DNA from: Lantana camara
Lineage: Eukaryota > Streptophyta > Magnoliopsida > Lamiales > Verbenaceae
Direction of reading: 5' to 3'
DNA length: 64,000 bases
Assembly (NCBI GenBank): GCA_037501455.1
Contig: CM074864.1
Location: 22,066,001-22,130,000 of the forward strand
A program made the position numbers and the translations under genes. Below the pieces are notes generated by a model. It saw nothing but the letters and a program-made list of their open reading frames with translations. It made no database searches and was not told the DNA's origin. Each line of letters opens with the position of its first letter. The first letter of the stretch is position 1. Positions 1 through 10,688 of the stretch are shown here, one piece after another.

Positions 1-1740
1 CACGCCCGCCTGCTGCTGAGGCGCGCGCGCGCTGGCAGCCTTCTGCTGTCGGTCTCGCGCGGTGCTGGCGTGCCCACCTAGCGCGCGATGTCGCACGGTG
101 TGCGGGCGGACAGTCCGGGCATTCCGGGCCGTTCGTTTCGCGATCTTGATTTTCGTGTTTAGTCCAATCCAATCCCGATTTAATTTTTCCTGAAAAATTT
201 TATTTTATTAAATTTGAATTATATTTTGAAATAATTGTTTAAATTGGGATTTTGAAAAGTTAAGCGATTTAAATTTTGGAAAAATTACAAACCTTATTTT
301 ATGAAAATGTTGAAAGAATAAAATTATTAATTTTCAGAAATTAATTGGAATTTTATTAGTTCATTGTTTTTCGGGTTTTATAGAAAAGACTCTTGAACAA
401 GAATTGCATCTAAGCCGTGTTTTAAGCTATTAGAGCTTAAAGCAAGAATTTTAATTTATTGGTTAAATTTAAATTCTCTCAAGTTGCATGTTAGGTGATC
501 ATGGGTTTAGACTTATGTATGATTTTAATTTATGCACATGAATGGTTTAAATTGGGGTTGGAGCCCTATAGTTGCGTTTTTCAATTGAGGTTGGAGCCTC
601 ACTTATGTGCGTACTGTTATGTGATTTATTATGTGGCTTTCCATATTATTGTTTTTGAGGCCGGGGTATGCCCCGTGTAATTGTCTAAGGCCAATATGAA
701 GATTGAGCCTTATTACTTTATGTCTTTTTCCTTTTATTGTAATTTGAGAGTAGAGATTGGTGGTGAGGTTTTATTTTCATTTTGGAGACAATGCACCCAT
801 GGAGTAAGATGGACCACATTCAAGTAACAAGGAGGCCATAGGTGAAGACCCCTCAAAATGTTAGGGAGGGGAATCTCAATTGTAAAATGTAATAAAGATA
901 GGGCTCATATCTTGTTACCGCTTTCCCTTATGTGATTTAAACTGTTTATGTGGCATGTATGTTAGAACTTGTGATTGTGGAGTGGCTCCCACATATCACG
1001 CATAAGATAGGTAGAACCCATGATCATCTCATGTTAGTATCATGCTAGGACATGTTATCTGTTTATGTGCTTGTTTGAAATGCATTTAAGTTGTACTTGC
1101 ATTAATCAAGACTAATAAAATTGGATAACATATATGTTGGTGAGGTCGAACTGAACAACTCTTCGGTTGATTCGAAAATTCCCATTAAATATTAAGCTCA
1201 TTTCGAATAATAGGTATTTAATTTGAGATGCAAATTTTGAATTAAATTCCTAGCATTCCATCAATAGGTTTTAAGTTTAGTAAGTGAAGCTAGTTATTGT
1301 CCGCGAGTCGTGGGATAGCTAATGGAGCTTATTAGTTCTTGCTTACCTAATTGATCATTTTAAATGATCAATATTTCGTGGTTAATTTCGGCAAGGGCGA
1401 TGTCCGCGAGTCGTGGGTCGTTCGAACTAAGTTTTGATCATGATCTTATGATTGATGGGTCTAGCTTAATGCCTAAGTAAATATGGATGACGCACGAGTC
1501 GTGGGTCCATATTGAAAGATAGGTGATGCAAAACAATTACTAAGAGTTCTAATGGTGTTAGAATTGGTAAGTTGTATCTACCTAGGGTTTTACTTAGAAT
1601 GTCCGCGAGTCGTGGGTTCGAGGAAAAATGCTTGGGATCTTAGTACCCATTGGGAAACGCGTTCCTCTTAGATCTTTGGGAATTATAGATCTTTGAAAAA
1701 CAGTGGGAGCTACATTAGATTAAAGACCTTATCTTTTGTA
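1..1740 (+). other. Non-coding upstream part of a decayed Ty1/copia-type element
   Basis: No coding region was recognised here. The first 120 bases are strongly GC-rich with GCGCGC runs, and an AT-rich stretch follows. The region lies directly upstream of a decayed copia polyprotein in the same orientation, so it is probably that element's leader or the end of its 5' LTR. I found no copy of the 3' LTR start and no tRNA-Met primer site, so the 5' LTR boundary must lie outside the window or be lost. It contains the four-hairpin array listed separately. A small inverted repeat, ATTGATCATTT/AAATGATCAAT with a 1-nt spacer, lies near 1350. Confidence 0.5.
1298..1616 (+). repeat. Four spaced hairpins with one conserved 17-nt loop
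   Basis: TGTCCGCGAGTCGTGGG occurs at 1298, 1401 and 1600, with a variant (TGACGCACGAGTCGTGGG) near 1490; spacing is about 100 bp. Each copy is flanked by bases that can pair with each other, and the flanks differ between copies: TAGTTAT/ATAGCTA, GGGCGA/TCGTTC, AATATGGA/TCCATATT, and GAA/TTC with further pairs outside one mismatch. A constant loop with covarying stems suggests an RNA structure or a protein site read as a hairpin. The function is unknown. Confidence 0.7.
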
Positions 1741-4700
1741 TATCGTTATAATTCAGCATGCTTATATTTTCTCTGCTTAGCATCTAGGTTGTAGTTCTGT
1801 GATTCTCTACAATATGAAATGCCAACCCATTTATATCCATCCTTAAGTCAAAATAGTTGATTAAGTCCTAACTATCTCTGATTGGCTTCGGACCCTAAAA
1901 TTCATTTTAGATTCCGAATAGAGAAAGGCGTTCTCTAAAGGGCGACGTTTTCAATTGTGAAAATTCGACCTGGCCAAAAGAGAAGCAATCTGAGGTGAAT
2001 GGATTTCTCCAAACCACTTAAGAGCAATTGAACCACCTCATAAAAATGTTACAAGGTATAACATTATGAAATTATTCAATATTCCAAATGAGGAAACAAG
2101 TGCACACGAACAAGGTCTAAAGATCTTATTTGAAGATCTTGTGGTCTCATTAACCGAGAAAAGAGTTCTCAATGCACTGATTGCTTACATTGCTTCCACC
2201 ATCATTCAAATCCTTTATGCTCAACTAGAATGATGCTAATGTAGCATAGTTAATCATTTAGTTGATAATGGTTGAGAGCATCCTTAAAAGGAACAAAAGG
2301 TTGTGATGGTTAATTCTTCTTCTAGACTCACTAAGTTAAAGGCTTCAAGGCCTAAAGAAGAAGAAACCCTTAAGAGCCCAATAGAGGGGCATGTAAGGGG
2401 TACGCCTAAAAGACACTAGAGATCAAATTGGACGTTTGCTTCTATGGTAGCAAATAAGGACTTTGAAAGGGAACTGCAAAGAGTATGAGTACTCTGAAAT
2501 GTTACCTCGTTTAGTAATTCTATTAGGAATAGAATTCACAAGTCTTGAGTTGATTCTGCATAATCTGTTGTGCAAAGACTCAAAGCACTAATGTTCTGAA
2601 CATACAACGAGATAACAAAAGTAAGTGAGATGACAAAGCTTTGAATTACTTTGGAACGTTGAGACATAAAAGGATTAGCAAGTTAGATATCTTAGGATCA
2701 TTTTATGAAAATGAGCCTAGAGAGTTAACTTCCTATGAATCCTATCTTAAAGGGAAACGTTCCCGAAACATGGTTTAGGTGAAACGTGGAACGTGCCAAA
2801 ATTCTAGTGGATTTCGATCCATGCTGATGAGTGTAAGATGCTTAATGTAAGCACTAGATACAATCGTCAGTTTAATCATTATGAATGAATGTACTTGTTG
2901 AAGTACAAATTCGAAACTTATATGAAATTCTTAGAATTTCAAAAGGAGGTTAGGAACCGAAGTAGTCATAAGTTATAGGTAAATCGATATGATCGAGATA
3001 GCCAATATCTTAGCAACTAATTCCTTAGTCATCTTAGAGATAATAGGATTGTCTCTCAGTAAACTAATTCGAGAACACCTTAGTGTTTCCGAATGAGGGA
3101 ATGAAACCTAATAGGATATGGTTCATTCCATAGTAAGCTTTACTGACTTATAATAATTCTAGGAATAAACTCCCAGAATATGTAGTTAGAGATTTTGAAT
3201 TTTGCACCTTCCAAAATCAATCCTTTAGATGCACTATGCAATGTGGCACACTAAATTCCCTATTTATTTTTGTCCAAGAATTTAGTGGAATCCTCTTAAG
3301 TGAAGTGGATAATGAGAGATAGGCTTGAAATGAGTTCAAGTTTATACAAACAATATTGGATACAATTTCTGCGATTCCCTTAGACAAAGGTTGTTTGTCT
3401 CAAGGAATGTATCTTTCTTAAGGAATCGTTCCTACAGAAGAAGAAAGACAAGCAAGCAGACCTCAAAGAAATTCGAGGATAAATATCCACGCCACATATA
3501 GAAGAAACGAGCCCATTTGATAAAATTTAGCCAAATTTTAGAGTATGCACATGTATGTAACCCTTCTCTTAAGATACATTTAGAACGTATTCCTAGATAG
3601 CCGAGGAATTACTTGAAGAGGAGACACTGTCAGATTTACAAGCCTTGAAATCTAATATGGATTTCATATACTCAAACCAAGTTTTGACCTTGATTGATCC
3701 ACCTAATAGGATCAAGCTCGTGTAGCTTCGAGTGAATGAAAGCATTACAACCTTCTTGATGGTTGAAATGCAAAAGGTCCATTTGGATTGTATTTAACAC
3801 ATCCTCATATTCTGACTGTGAGATATGATAAATGAATATGAGAACTATCTTGTTCAATATAAGATTAAAAGAGACTGAAATAAGGTATTTCTATAAATCT
3901 CATATTCAGTGGGAGTATGCATAAGGTATGCAAATCCCTAAAGTCAATCTATGGATTGATAAAGGCTTCTAGGAGTTAGACAATTCGATTCCATAGGATA
4001 GTCAAATCGTTTAACACAGATGGAAGTCGAATAAGTCTCAAAAGTGTACATATGATAGTTAGTGATGTAAGAGTCAATTTTTGTTCTTTAGAAGACGACG
4101 TCCTTCTCATTAGGAATGTCAAGGATAATGTGAAAGTTACCCATTCTTGTTTAAGAAACAATTTGATATGAAAGATCTTAGTGATTATCCTAAATTCTCG
4201 ACATTCAGATCTATAGAAGATAGATCTAAGAGCATAAATGGATTATCACAAAACGAGTACATAACCACGGTACTAAAAGGAGTTTAGTATGGACAATGGA
4301 ACATCTCTTTTGAAGAGTATGTGTCCTAAGATAACTTTAAGAAAGTTAGAATGTCCAAAACCCCTTTAAGTGAAAGGGTGCATAACGTATGAAATGTTAT
4401 GTACTAGACTTGATATGGCGCAACACTAAGCGTAGTGGGTCGAATCTAATATGACCTCCGAGAAGGTCATTAAATTTCTGTAAAGGATGTCCTCAGAGTA
4501 CTTGAGAAGAAATGAGGATATGTACAGAGCCCAAAAGATCTTGTTGTTAGAAGGATATTTGATGTAACCGTTCATCAAACATAGATGATTATGAAATCAT
4601 TGAAAGGATACAACTTCCACCAGAATGGTAATGCAATGTGTTGGAAAGGGGTTCCAAGGACGGACATTGCAGAACTCGACTATCGTAGTTGAGAACTTAG

Positions 4701-5039
4701 TCGTATTATATAACGCTAAGTTAAGTGTTTGGGTAAAAAACTCCATCTAAATGGTTAGATGAAGTTCCTAGCATAAAACAACTCATTTATAATATTGTAT
4801 GATAAGGATGGTTGCTCAAGTAAGAGAACCAAGACCTCACCAAGAGACTGAACACGTGATTACGAATCACTTTATAAGGAAAAGGTGTTTCCTAAGAGAT
4901 GTGTAAACAAGAGGGTCACATCAGCATAGAATATGGCAGATCCACTTTGGAAACGCCCAAAGTCGATAGGCTCTCAAAGTGCATCTTGAGAAGATGGGAC
5001 TTAGAGTACCTAAATGGCTTTTATGGGCAAGTGGGAGAT
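1741..5039 (+). pseudogene. Decayed Ty1/copia gag-pol polyprotein
   Basis: Stops and frameshifts fill all frames, but copia polyprotein landmarks appear in the right order. A gag zinc-knuckle remnant (CFYGSK...KGNCKEYE) lies near 2435-2490. A GAG-pre-integrase-like stretch (LRHKRISKL) lies near 2655-2740. An integrase remnant (DMVHSIVSFTDL) lies near 3115-3155. The reverse transcriptase start (MDFIYSNQVLTLIDPP) is near 3655-3710, with later RT sequence (SLWIDKGF, KQFDMKDLSDY) at 3940-4190. An RNase H remnant (NAMCWKG) is near 4630, with a chain end resembling DNVADPL near 4930. A polypurine tract (AAGTGGGAGAT, 5029-5039) follows directly and abuts the 3' LTR. The element is clearly old and cannot encode working protein. 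The domain assignments come from pattern memory of the family, not from an alignment. Confidence 0.8.
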
Positions 5040-6193
5040 TGTTAGGAATAGTGCCCTAGAAAGCCGATTAGTCATAATCCGTTTTGGGACTTTCCTAGTA
5101 TCACAGACAATCTTTGAATAATATACGATTGATTAATATCATAGGCAAACACTTCTTCATATACTCTTGTTTGGTATGCGTTTACTTTAGCTGTGCATGT
5201 ATGAGAACTCCCCTAATCCTGATGACTTTAGGACTCTACCATTTAGGTGAAATGGTTCATGAAACGAGCCCTATATCACATAAGTCATGATTAGTAAAAT
5301 ACTCCAAGTCGATGAGTCCTACAGACAGTGGGAGTGTCAACCTGACTCCTCTAAGGCTTGCTTGTGGGATCACGCCTTGAGAAGGACCACCTTATTTCAT
5401 GTAGGTGCAAAGTGTATAGTTGCTACGTGCGTGATACATGAAGGTGCTTACTTTAATAAGTAAGTTCACTGAGGTGCCCCGTGTGAGAAGATTCCTAAAT
5501 GGGAAAGGAAGTTTCTATTTCAGGAACTGGAAACTTCCAGATTAGGAAATATCTCACGAGTCATTGATGTGATTAATTGATCCTTAGACTTGAGGTTCCA
5601 TGTCACTTTATGAGTTAACTCTGTAGTCTTAGGTATAAGCTTTGAAGGGTGTCGCCTTAGACAACTGATTCAAAGCTTATGCTGGGGCTGCACAAGTGAC
5701 TCATGAAAGTGAATGAGAATCAACAAAGGACCTACACTTGCATTTGCAAGGTGATCTCTTATTGTGTAAGTCATTCATAAGCCATATGGAGTCCTTGGCC
5801 AAGGAAGTAGATCAAGACATCAAGAAAAGGGTTTCTTGCATTGAGATCAAATGGATATGAAATGCACTTAGCTTTAAGACCAGATTATTAGGGTTCTAAT
5901 TATTCCCTTATCCTAGATCTTGGTTGAGAGATAATAAGTAGGAGGATTGTATCTCACATGAATCAATGACTTAAAGGTTCTACCGAATCCGAACATTCCA
6001 ATTCAGCTAGGGGTTAAACACCTGTTGCTAGACTATGGTCGTTTAATCTGTGGACTGATTAATTAATTAGTGAATTAATTAATTAGGGTCACTGCTAATT
6101 GAATTGAGAACCTAGAGGGTCACACACAACAACTTGGTTACATGAGTTGAGGCTTTAAAATGGTTAAACGAGTTAATCGGGCTAAGAGGGTTC

Positions 6194-6264
6194 CACACGT
6201 GTGAACCACACGTGTGGCTCACGTCAGTGACACGTGTCATTGTGACACGTGTCTCACACGTGTG
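6194..6264 (+). promoter_or_regulatory. Cluster of five ACGT-core (G-box/ABRE-like) palindromes
   Basis: Five perfect palindromes fall within 71 bp: CACACGTGTG (6194), CCACACGTGTGG (6206), TGACACGTGTCA (6228), GACACGTGTC (6244) and CACACGTGTG (6255). CACGTG is the G-box bound by plant bZIP and bHLH factors. The cluster lies about 350 bp upstream of the LTR TATA box, where U3 enhancer elements are expected. It suggests stress- or hormone-responsive transcription, which is inference. Confidence 0.7.
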
Positions 6265-6609
6265 TAAATATATTTGTATATTTATTTATGTGTTAAATAA
6301 TTAATGTGATTAATTATTTAATAGACTTTGGTTTAATTTTGAATTAAAAAGAAAGTCTTATTTTGGAGAAAAATAATCTAGTTAATTAATTATGAATTAA
6401 TTAATTAGATAAAATAAGTTATTTATTTTAAATAAATAAAGTATAAAAATTATCCAAAAATAGTTCGTATATTTTAGCTCTCTTGAAAGTTGATTTGAAT
6501 TTGAATTCAAAGTCAAAGTCAAAGTCAAAATTACTTGATGATCAAGTAATAGGAGAGAGGGACCAAATCCTTAGTCCATAAGGACTAGGAATTTCGGCCA
6601 CTCCCCTCG

Positions 6610-6635
6610 TATATATAGGGGAGCTCGAGCTCCCC
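6610..6635 (+). promoter_or_regulatory. LTR TATA box followed by an 18-bp palindrome
   Basis: TATATATA at 6610-6617 is followed at once by the perfect palindrome GGGGAGCTCGAGCTCCCC (6618-6635). The TATA box is a plausible core promoter of the copia LTR. The palindrome would lie just upstream of or at the transcript start and could form a stable hairpin. Confidence 0.65.
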
Positions 6636-7254
6636 TTAGAGCTAATCGAGAATTCTTTTGGTTCATGTGTTGAACACCTTCCCTTCTCCAAGTCAAATAA
6701 ACCCTAGGTTAAGCCTAAACACTAACTAGAGAACTAGCATCCTTACTAATTAGATTGTAGCCAAGTTGGTGGACTATCTCTAGAGAGCTTCAAGTTAGAA
6801 GTTTTGAAGATTCGAACTTTACCAAGGAGTGGGGATCAAGTAAAACGACCAGAAGGGATGATGAAATGATTCTGAACCCAACAAAAAACGAGTAGAAAAA
6901 TTGAACCAAAGAAGATGGCGAAAATCGTTCGTCCATATCCTGAAGGTTGAATTTTTTCACGAGGGTTTTATGGCTGGCAGATTTCTACTTTCGCAAAACT
7001 GGTTTTCGAAGGGAGTTTCAATCATCCCTTTCTCGTTTCATGTTTCTTTCTTTATGTTATATTGTTAAGAACTTCCCTAACATGATTTGAATCTAGGTTG
7101 GTGTGGATTGTTATCTCTACAATGGATTCTGAAGTAGAAAGAGACTTTCGAGGGATGGGTTACCAATACCGCATGAAGCGCGTTTGAGGGCGGCTCAAAA
7201 CGTGTCAAGAAAGCTACTACCCAAGTGAGTTTCTTGACCTCTATGTATTCGGAT

Positions 7255-8204
7255 TCATGATTGCGAGTTCAAGATCCTTTTGTTGGAATTTTTGTTTTTA
7301 AATTCCTGCTGCTTTCTGATTCCTGTTTTCCAATATTTGGGGCGAGCGTCTCTGGCATCGACTCGTTCATCCCTGCTGTGGGAGATCTGTGACCGCGCTT
7401 GAGAGAGCTGCCCAACCATATCCTTTATCCCCTGCAGCTGGTCTTGCACAGCCGCGAGGAGATTAGGATTTACATCTCCTTCTTTATCCCCTTGTTTTGT
7501 GGCTCGGGAGGCCCTTTTGGAGGCATGAGAGTCCCTTTCATTCTCGTTGACTCTTTCCGTGGGCTCTCTGCCCCTGTCCCCGCAGGGACGCTCATTTTCA
7601 TCTTGGTTGGGCGTTTCTCTGGTGGGGGGGGGTGGTGGTTGAGCCCTTAGGACGGCCTGAGCCTCCCTAAGCGGGTAGCTCTGCAGTCCGCCCAAAGGAG
7701 CGGCGGCTTGAGTGGCCTGCCCAGAGGGAAAATACATGGAATGAAATCTCTCCCATGCCCCCTGGGCCGCCTGAACCTCGCACTGAGCGTAAAGAGCCCT
7801 CAACTACTGAGGGGTTAGAGGGGGTAACTCCACCTCTTCAATCTCCATGGGGATCACCACCGGGAGCTGGATCTGGCCGGCATGGTAGGCTGAAGTTGCG
7901 GCATCGCGACGGTGGGGGTAAGCGTGTACCCCGGTATCATGCAGTGTTGCCCTACAGGATTTTCATGAGTATGAACCCACTGGTTCTGGGGAGGCTGTGG
8001 AAAAGTGGGGAGGGAGGCACCTCCAATAATGCTGGAAACGGGTGGTGCTGGTGGCGCAGGTAGGGGGACCGCAGATTCTGCAAGCGGAGGTACACCTCCG
8101 GCGGGCGGTGCTCCACCAGTGACCGCCGATGGAACGGAGACGGGGTTGGCATCACGGGAAAGATCCTTTCCTCCTCCCCCAGCTCCTGATCTTGTAGTTA
8201 CCAT
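7255..8204 (-). pseudogene. N-terminal gag of a Tat-like Ty3/gypsy element, frameshifted
   Basis: On the minus strand a reading frame starts at 8204 with MVTTRSGAGGGG, a start typical of plant gypsy gag proteins. It is proline- and glycine-rich and ends near 7854. A second frame (7803-7255) continues with gag-like, charged low-complexity sequence (QDENERPCGDRGREP), so at least one frameshift separates them. It lies about 90 bp downstream of the LTR end and primer-site-like sequence at 8273-8292, as expected for gag. No zinc knuckle or pol follows. At 7083 it meets the copia LTR, and 7083-7254 has no recognisable coding. The Tat/Retand assignment rests mainly on the primer site and LTR style. 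Confidence is moderate for gag and lower for the clade. Confidence 0.55.
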
Positions 8205-8272
8205 GGTTGAGAAGATACTGGGTGTTTGTTTTTCAACTAGTAGAAAGAGAGAAATGAGTTGAGAGGTGGTTT

Positions 8273-8292
8273 CCCACATACGGAGCCAAAAA
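8273..8292 (-). other. Primer-binding-site-like sequence of the Tat-like element
   Basis: Reading the minus strand, the LTR end (CCCATCA) is followed by TTTTTGGCTCCGTATGTGGG. This resembles the TTGGCGCCGT-type site found after the 5' LTR in plant Tat-group elements, with a few changes. Confidence 0.5.
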
Positions 8293-9121
8293 TGATGGGT
8301 CTGAATATGGGGTACAGTGTCCAATCACTTTAGAATTTGTTTAGGTGAGGAAACCAGTTGATGTTCGCGGGGAAAGATGGGGGTTCTACCTGCTAGGACA
8401 AACACAAAGACAAAATCAGAAGGCCAAGCTGGGGGAACTGGGGGTGATGCCCAGTTTGGCTCTTCGACGCTCAAGTCAGATGAAGATCTGAAAGAGAAAA
8501 TATGCTAAGTATGGAGTTGCAGTAATGAAAGTTGCTTACAGTGAAGGAGATGAACTCGCGTATTTATAGTTGAGGGTCAGGGACCCTTTGTTCATTTGCA
8601 CCGTGTGGTCCTGGCCGAATGTTGCCCTAACACGTGGCGTTGTGAGAGAGAAACCTAGGAGGAATCTTCTGCAAAAGCTGGTGGAAGTTAGTGTTGGCAA
8701 CAGTGGCAGGTGCGCGGGCATGTACGGGGTGTCAGAGAGCCATTTTAGGGGTTGGTAACGAGGGCTTAAGAGCACGCTCGTGTCAACCAAGAGCCATGGA
8801 GACCAAGGAATCCTTTAGGGGATGAAGGCCAAGGCTCACAAAAGGAGGGGAAGTGTAAGTATCCCTGAATGAGCGTAGCGCTCGAAGAGGGCTTTCTTGA
8901 CTGGTTGGAGCCTTAACCATGTAGTATGGATCGAGCTCGTTAGAGGGCGACGATGTTGATCACGTGCACGCGTAGCAGAGACGACACGTGTCCTTAAGGA
9001 ACACTGACGCTTGAAAGGTTTGAATGCTCGTGTATAGTTACCTCAATCATAGGAGGACAAGTGTCGTTATCTTGAGTTTCCACGTGTCCAAACGTGGCAC
9101 GAGCTTGTTTTGACACTATCA
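8293..9121 (-). mobile_element. 5' LTR of a Tat-like Ty3/gypsy element
   Basis: In minus orientation it begins TGATAGTGTC at 9121 and ends CCCATCA at 8293, giving TGAT/ATCA termini and about 829 bp. A TATA box (CTATAAATA, complement of 8561-8569) lies about 270 bp before the LTR end. Several ACGT cores are present upstream of it: CACGTG at 8957, ACACGTGT at 8984 and CCACGTGT near 9078. The gag start follows downstream. The partner 3' LTR is missing because the element is cut off at 7083. Confidence 0.65.
8561..8569 (-). promoter_or_regulatory. TATA box of the Tat-like LTR
   Basis: The complement reads CTATAAATA, a good plant TATA box, in the second half of the LTR. Confidence 0.6.
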
Positions 9122-9433
9122 AAGTTATAATGACTATAATTTTTTTAATATATATATTTTTCTATCTATCGAGTCAAAAAATCTATTCTTAAAACAATAA
9201 ATTTAAAAATACATAAAATATCTATATAAATATAACTAATTTCTTTTAATGAGATTAATTGATTCCGCTTTCATGCCAACAGAGATTGTCCGATTGATTA
9301 AAGAGTCTTTTTCAAAAGTAATGATTCGAATCCAAATTCTCTTTCAACACTCGTGAGTGTGTAAAAAGAAAAAAGAAAAGAAAAAAAAAACTAACCCCAC
9401 TCTCATACACGCCGCGTGGTCCTTGACAGGCGG
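9122..9433. other. Host-like AT-rich segment before solo LTR H
   Basis: No gene is seen. It is AT-rich at 9122-9260, then carries a SINE-like segment. It ends with GGCGG (9429-9433), which recurs at 35117-35121 as the target duplication of solo LTR H. The pre-insertion sequence therefore continues at 35122. Confidence 0.6.
9270..9391 (+). mobile_element. Possible tRNA-derived SINE
   Basis: GATTCGAATCC at 9323-9333 matches a Pol III B box. An A-box-like stretch lies about 35 bp upstream (GTCCGATTGATTAAAGAG). The segment ends with an A-rich tail at 9362-9391. I could not find flanking duplications, so this is tentative. Confidence 0.35.
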
Positions 9434-9565
9434 TGTAGCACCCGGAACGCCGAGATGCCACACCCCCGCACCATAAGTCTAGCTCACACATGAAATGGGT
9501 AGTCCATATATGAACCGGACTCATGGCGAATGGGTGACAATAAAAAAAAAACGACACACTAGCTA
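9434..9565 (-). mobile_element. Solo LTR H, part 1 (its 3' end)
   Basis: In plus reading it starts TGTAGCACCC and aligns with the end of the element G LTR (pattern TCCATA...ACC, GCGAATGGGTGACAATAAAAA). It is interrupted at AGCTA (9561-9565), which is duplicated at 22487-22491 around element A. The full LTR H is 9434-9565 plus 22492-24903 plus 34953-35116, about 2.7 kb, flanked by GGCGG. Confidence 0.8.
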
Positions 9566-10092
9566 TGTAACGCCCCGAATTTCATTAATTACATTCTTAT
9601 GTTTATTATAAGTTTATAAATTATATTTTATCAAAATTTCATGAAATTCATATTAAACTTATAATTTATCTCATAATTTGAAAATATTTATGACGTGAAA
9701 TAATTACCGAATATGATTTAATTGTCAACTTGCCCTGTATGTTCATTCTTTTAAATTCAAAGGACCAAATTGCATGACTTTTCCCAAGGACTCAATTGAT
9801 CAATTCCCAAAGCTTTTCATCCTTAATTGCATGATTTAAACTCTTGAGGGACTAAATTGCAAATTGATTATATCATCAATTTCAAGGATGATGACTCACG
9901 GTGTAAACATTCCATGAGCTTCCTTTATCATTTTTATCCCAAAAATCTATCGGTTGCTTCCTTTCCCCTCACCGAACCATTCCACAAGAAAGAGAGAGGA
10001 GATTTTCAATCCTTGCATCAAGAATTTCAAGAAATAATTCAAGAATTGAAGCTTCATCATCATCATCTCTCTTCTCCCTTTCTTTCCATTTC

Positions 10093-10101
10093 AAGGTGGG
10101 T
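10093..10101 (+). promoter_or_regulatory. Donor-like splice site in A 5' LTR
   Basis: AAG|GTGGGT, with the intron side starting at 10096, follows an A/G- and CT-rich stretch that resembles a plant 5' UTR (GAGAGAGGAG, TCTCTTCTCCC). The same site recurs at 20389 in the 3' LTR. It is weaker than the GTAAG sites of D, E and F, but has the same position relative to the palindromes. Confidence 0.4.
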
Positions 10102-10458
10102 ATATACATGGTTTGATGATTCTTGTTTAAGTATGGATTAGCTAGGGTTGAGGATTTGTGGGTAAATAGATTATTTGTTGGTTGAAGCATGATTACATTA
10201 GTATAACATGATTTATGACATGAATTCTTGGAAATTGTAGCTTGAGTGATCAAGTTTGAGCATGAACTTGAAATCTTGATTCTTGATGATTTTCCATGAT
10301 TTATGTGTTTAAATGGAGTATTTTTGCTTGTTGAATAGGTATGCATGCGTATTTCCAGAAATTCATGCCTTTTATTGATCAAACTTGAGTGGTTGGAAGC
10401 TTTGTTGTTATGCCGTAGCTGCTGCTCTGTTTTTCCTCTGTTCTTCCAGTTGCAGAAC

Positions 10459-10688
10459 TGGGAACGACCGTTCCCAGCCTTAAGGCATTGTGGGAACGGG
10501 CGTTCCCACCCTTTTAAATAAAATAGGCGGCTGAGACGGGGAACGGCCGTTCCCATTTTGGCCTGTGTGCCGGAAGGGCCGTTCCCAGCCTCAGCGTGTT
10601 TTTAAATTGGGAAAACGTTGGCGCGTTTTGAAGGGCCACGGGAACGGCCCTTCCCATTTTCAAAGGGAAGCAGGAACGGCCGTTCCCG
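10459..10688 (+). repeat. Six palindromes GGGAACG-NN-CGTTCCC in A 5' LTR
   Basis: Dyad-symmetric copies occur at 10459, 10490, 10537, 10570, 10639 and 10672. The consensus is GGGAACGGCCGTTCCC. The central bases vary (GACC, GGGC, GGCC), and in two copies one half-site carries an AACG-to-AAGG change. The cluster lies about 360 bp after the donor-like site. Confidence 0.85.

Larger units (their letters stand above)
5040..7082 (+). mobile_element. 3' LTR of the Ty1/copia element
   Basis: The LTR starts TGTTAGGAA right after the polypurine tract and ends TTCCCTAACA, giving matching inverted termini. Its length is 2043 bp. It contains a TATA box at 6610, a G-box cluster at 6194-6264 and AT-rich repeats between 6280 and 6460. 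The next five bases are TGATT; the partner duplication lies outside the window. The copia end sits directly against Tat-like gag sequence, so it probably inserted into or truncated that element. Confidence 0.8.

Noticed and set aside
1298..1616. CRISPR-like array because of regularly spaced identical 17-mers
   Set aside because: Only four copies about 100 bp apart in a plant retroelement. The hairpin stems change between copies; this is not a prokaryotic repeat-spacer array.
9969..10556. 195-codon minus-strand frame in the LTR of A (and 20259-20639)
   Set aside because: It is antisense to the LTR leader, is shortened and frameshifted in the sister LTR, and crosses the palindrome cluster; a chance frame.
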